Source: Cunninghamella blakesleeana (taxonomy: Eukaryota > Mucoromycota > Mucoromycetes > Mucorales > Cunninghamellaceae). From it: a stretch of DNA of 64,000 bases. Shown one piece after another: positions 61,743 to 64,000 of this stretch. How positions within the stretch are numbered: position 1 is the stretch's first letter; each line of letters starts with the position of its first letter. Below the pieces are notes generated by a model. It made no database searches, was not told the origin of the DNA, and saw nothing but the letters and a program-made list of their open reading frames with translations. A program made the translations under genes and the position numbers. Location of the stretch: NCBI GenBank assembly GCA_017871115.1, contig JAFCIZ010000006.1:62001-126000 (forward strand), in the 5' to 3' direction.

Positions 61743-62458
61743 TATATATAAAATATTTATTTATTTTAGATAGCTATTTGTTATTTCGTTTAATAAAAAT
61801 AAAATAAAATAAAACAAAATGCTTTTTATACAGACTAATCATAAAGAAAACAGTAGCGAGTGATTTAGTATATTTAAAAATAGAAATAAAATGAAACAAA
61901 GCAAAAAATATTAAATACAAATTATGCGCCATACTAATTATATTTATTTTTTGGTAGTACTTTATTATAATGACCATGACAAATTTGATGTAAAGATACA
62001 TTTTATTTTAATAAACATATACACTATCAAAAATATAAAATAATACTCTTGAGTTTAATTCATGGGCACAAAAACAGGGTGCTATGCATAACTAATGGAT
62101 TATTTTCTCTTAAAATTGAAATCAATCCATAATTATTTAATAACCATTTATTTTTAATTATTTCAGATAATATACAGCTATTAACAAAATAAAGATACTA
62201 ACGTTCAACATACATACTTAAAAAATATTAGTATAAACTTATTTTATTAAAAAGTATAAATATCTAATTATTTTGATCGTTTTTATTATGACGGCGCACA
62301 TCTATGATTATAAACCATTAGTGATAATAATAATAATAATAATATAAATTCAATCATGCTGGTTTTATTACTTTAAAAATATATACGTGTAATGATGCTT
62401 TTTTATTACTGATATTCCTATTTAAAAAATTGTTGAAATTGTGCAGATAAAAATATTA
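61743..62458. other. Spacer between convergent SPP and PAF1 genes
   Basis: A/T-rich, with ATAATA repeats near 62325-62345 and no supported ORF or RNA gene. Confidence 0.55.
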
Positions 62459-63413
62459 CTAATGATATGTCACACTAAGCACATTTGGTTTTTCATAATC
62501 ATCCATATATTTATACATAGGTGCCTATATAGAAATACATAAAAATATACGTATATTTTTAAAGTTAGCTTTTTTTATTTTTATTTCTTTATTTTTCATC
62601 ATCTTCTATATATTTAATTATTTTTTTTAGTATTATTATTACCAAAGCACGTTTCTTTTGAGCCACTAATTTACTCTTAACTAAGTTATAACGTATCACT
62701 TGACCACCTTGATCGGGATCGTCTTGTAATATAAGTAATAAGTTTTGATGACCAGGTGAATTGTCATTACGATAAGTATAATCACGTACGGCATCAAAGG
62801 TGAAAGGTTGTTCCAAAACTTGCTGAGTATCCAGTTTTTGTCGTTTTAATATATTTGTGCTTTCATTGTCGGGTAGGAACCAAATTAAATAATTATCATT
62901 AGGATCATGAGGATTAGAGATAGGTCGTAATATACCACGATCTGTTGCATCTTGTTCACTAGGTTGCTTTGAACTACCAAGTTCTTCCATTTGTTTACGT
63001 TTTTTCAATCGTTGATTATCAGCAGGATCGGCAGGGAATTGGCCAATGGTATATACTGTTTCCCAACAAGTCATATCTGGTAGGATGGGTGTGATCTTCT
63101 TTGCACGTTTCTTTGTTCTAGGATGTCGTAATGTGTTGATATCGTGACGTACAAACGTAGCATCAATACCTAGCATTTGACTTTCATGTGTTCTATACGT
63201 ATGTGCTTCTACATCTTCTTGAGTTAATTTAGATCGTATTTCTGGTACATTAGCTTGTTTATATTTACGTTCTGCTGAAGCAATGTATTCTGATCTTCTT
63301 AACCAAGTTACATTGGGTTTACGTCCTTGTTTATTGGATTCTTTTTCATCTATAGGTGGTGTCATTAATATTTTATCTTCTTCTGCTACATTAGCTGTTA
63401 CTCGTGTAATACC

Positions 63414-63456
<43 letters not shown>

Positions 63457-63909
63457 GATAAAAAAAGTTACTAATATTTTCGAAAGAGAAATTCAATCAT
63501 AACAATAATATTTTTGTTCTATTTATTTTTACCTTCTGGATTGGTTTCCATAGAATCCAAATAATCAACTAATAATTTATCAAAAGATATACTTGAAGTA
63601 GGATCTACAGTTAAGGATGTAGGAGTTTGTTCAATTAAGCTGTTTGTTTTATAAGGAACATTGCGAATAGCTAAAGGCTTGATGGATAATAGTTTTGGTG
63701 GAAAAGGTATTGGTGGAAGTTGATTTTTATAACGTACTCGACAAATATAATCGCCTCGTGTCTTACTATAATAAACGCAATTATTATTATTATTATTATA
63801 TATATATATATTAATTGATTATACTTTTTATAAATGCTTTTCCTTTATCATTATTATTCTTCTCTATTAATCCTTTCTTTTTCTTTTTTTTTTACCTTTT
63901 TGATGTCAT
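62459..63909 (-). CDS. PAF1: RNA polymerase II-associated factor Paf1
   Basis: Scaffold of the Paf1 elongation complex that couples transcription to histone H2B and H3 modification. Exons are 63896-63909 (14 bases), 63533-63765, 62643-63412 and 62459-62524 (360 residues). The N-terminus MTSKSKTRGDYICRVRYKNQ, followed by LPPIPFPPKLL, is the Paf1 hallmark; WLRRSEYIASAERKYK and RHDINTLRHPRTKKRAKKI follow. The last exon is chosen because exon 3 ends QKKRAL at a GTAATA donor and the downstream TATAG opens a phase-matched frame (APMYKYMDDYEKPNVLSVTY plus H). Reading through the donor instead gives IIILKKIIKYIEDDEK and a stop at 62589. The acidic C-terminal tail of animal Paf1 is absent. Confidence 0.88.
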
Positions 63910-64000
63910 TTTATTTATTTTATTTTATTCTATGGAAATAACGATGTAAAAAAAAAGCAAAAGGAAAAAAAAATAATTACAATCATTATTTTTATTTTAT

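Overview
The window is nuclear DNA from an early-diverging fungus, most likely Mucoromycota and possibly Mucorales. It is very AT-rich by eye (well under 30% G+C). Its genes carry many short GT-AG introns with GTAAGT/GTAATA-like donors, and intergenic spacers are almost pure A/T with long homopolymers. The gene set fits that placement: an animal-type BK potassium channel and a propionyl-CoA carboxylase beta subunit, together with standard fungal genes (NOP14, NOP4, GDA1, HOM2, a DNF-type flippase, a forkhead and a bZIP factor). The order assignment is inference. No transposon, CRISPR array, rRNA or convincing tRNA was found.

Layout, left to right: RPS24 (3' end off the window, minus); aspartate-semialdehyde dehydrogenase HOM2 (minus) with a Gcn4-type site upstream; a signal-peptide, single-pass membrane protein with a long disordered tail (minus); NOP4/RBM28 (minus); a DUF71 diphthamide-synthetase-like ATPase (minus); an F-box-like protein of unusual codon use (minus), divergent from NOP14 (plus); a forkhead factor (minus), divergent from the Golgi GDPase GDA1 (plus); a 22-exon BK/Slo-type K+ channel (minus); RPS25 (minus), divergent from a doubtful small gene; a 63-aa secreted peptide precursor with a Kex2-type site (plus); RAD50 with 17 exons (plus); a bZIP factor (plus); a P4-ATPase lipid flippase (plus); PRMT5 (minus); an EMP70/TM9SF nonaspanin (plus); an LPL1/ROG1-type serine hydrolase (minus); PCCB (minus), divergent from signal peptide peptidase (plus); and PAF1 (minus).

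Functionally the genes form no single pathway cluster. Themes recur: ribosome production (RPS24, RPS25, NOP14, NOP4), membrane and secretory function (GDA1, flippase, TM9SF, SPP, LPL1-like, BK channel), and chromatin or genome maintenance (RAD50, PRMT5, PAF1, two transcription factors). Exon boundaries were worked out by hand from splice sites and reading-frame phase. Every multi-exon model closes in frame, but none has been checked against transcripts.

The most interesting items are the BK channel with no recognisable calcium bowl and a near-pure A/T hairpin intron; the secreted peptide precursor; start-codon-only first exons in both ribosomal genes with ATCCAT-rich introns; a recurring CGAGTT/CGGAGTT-like promoter element about 100-120 bases before starts; and the atypical F-box-like gene.
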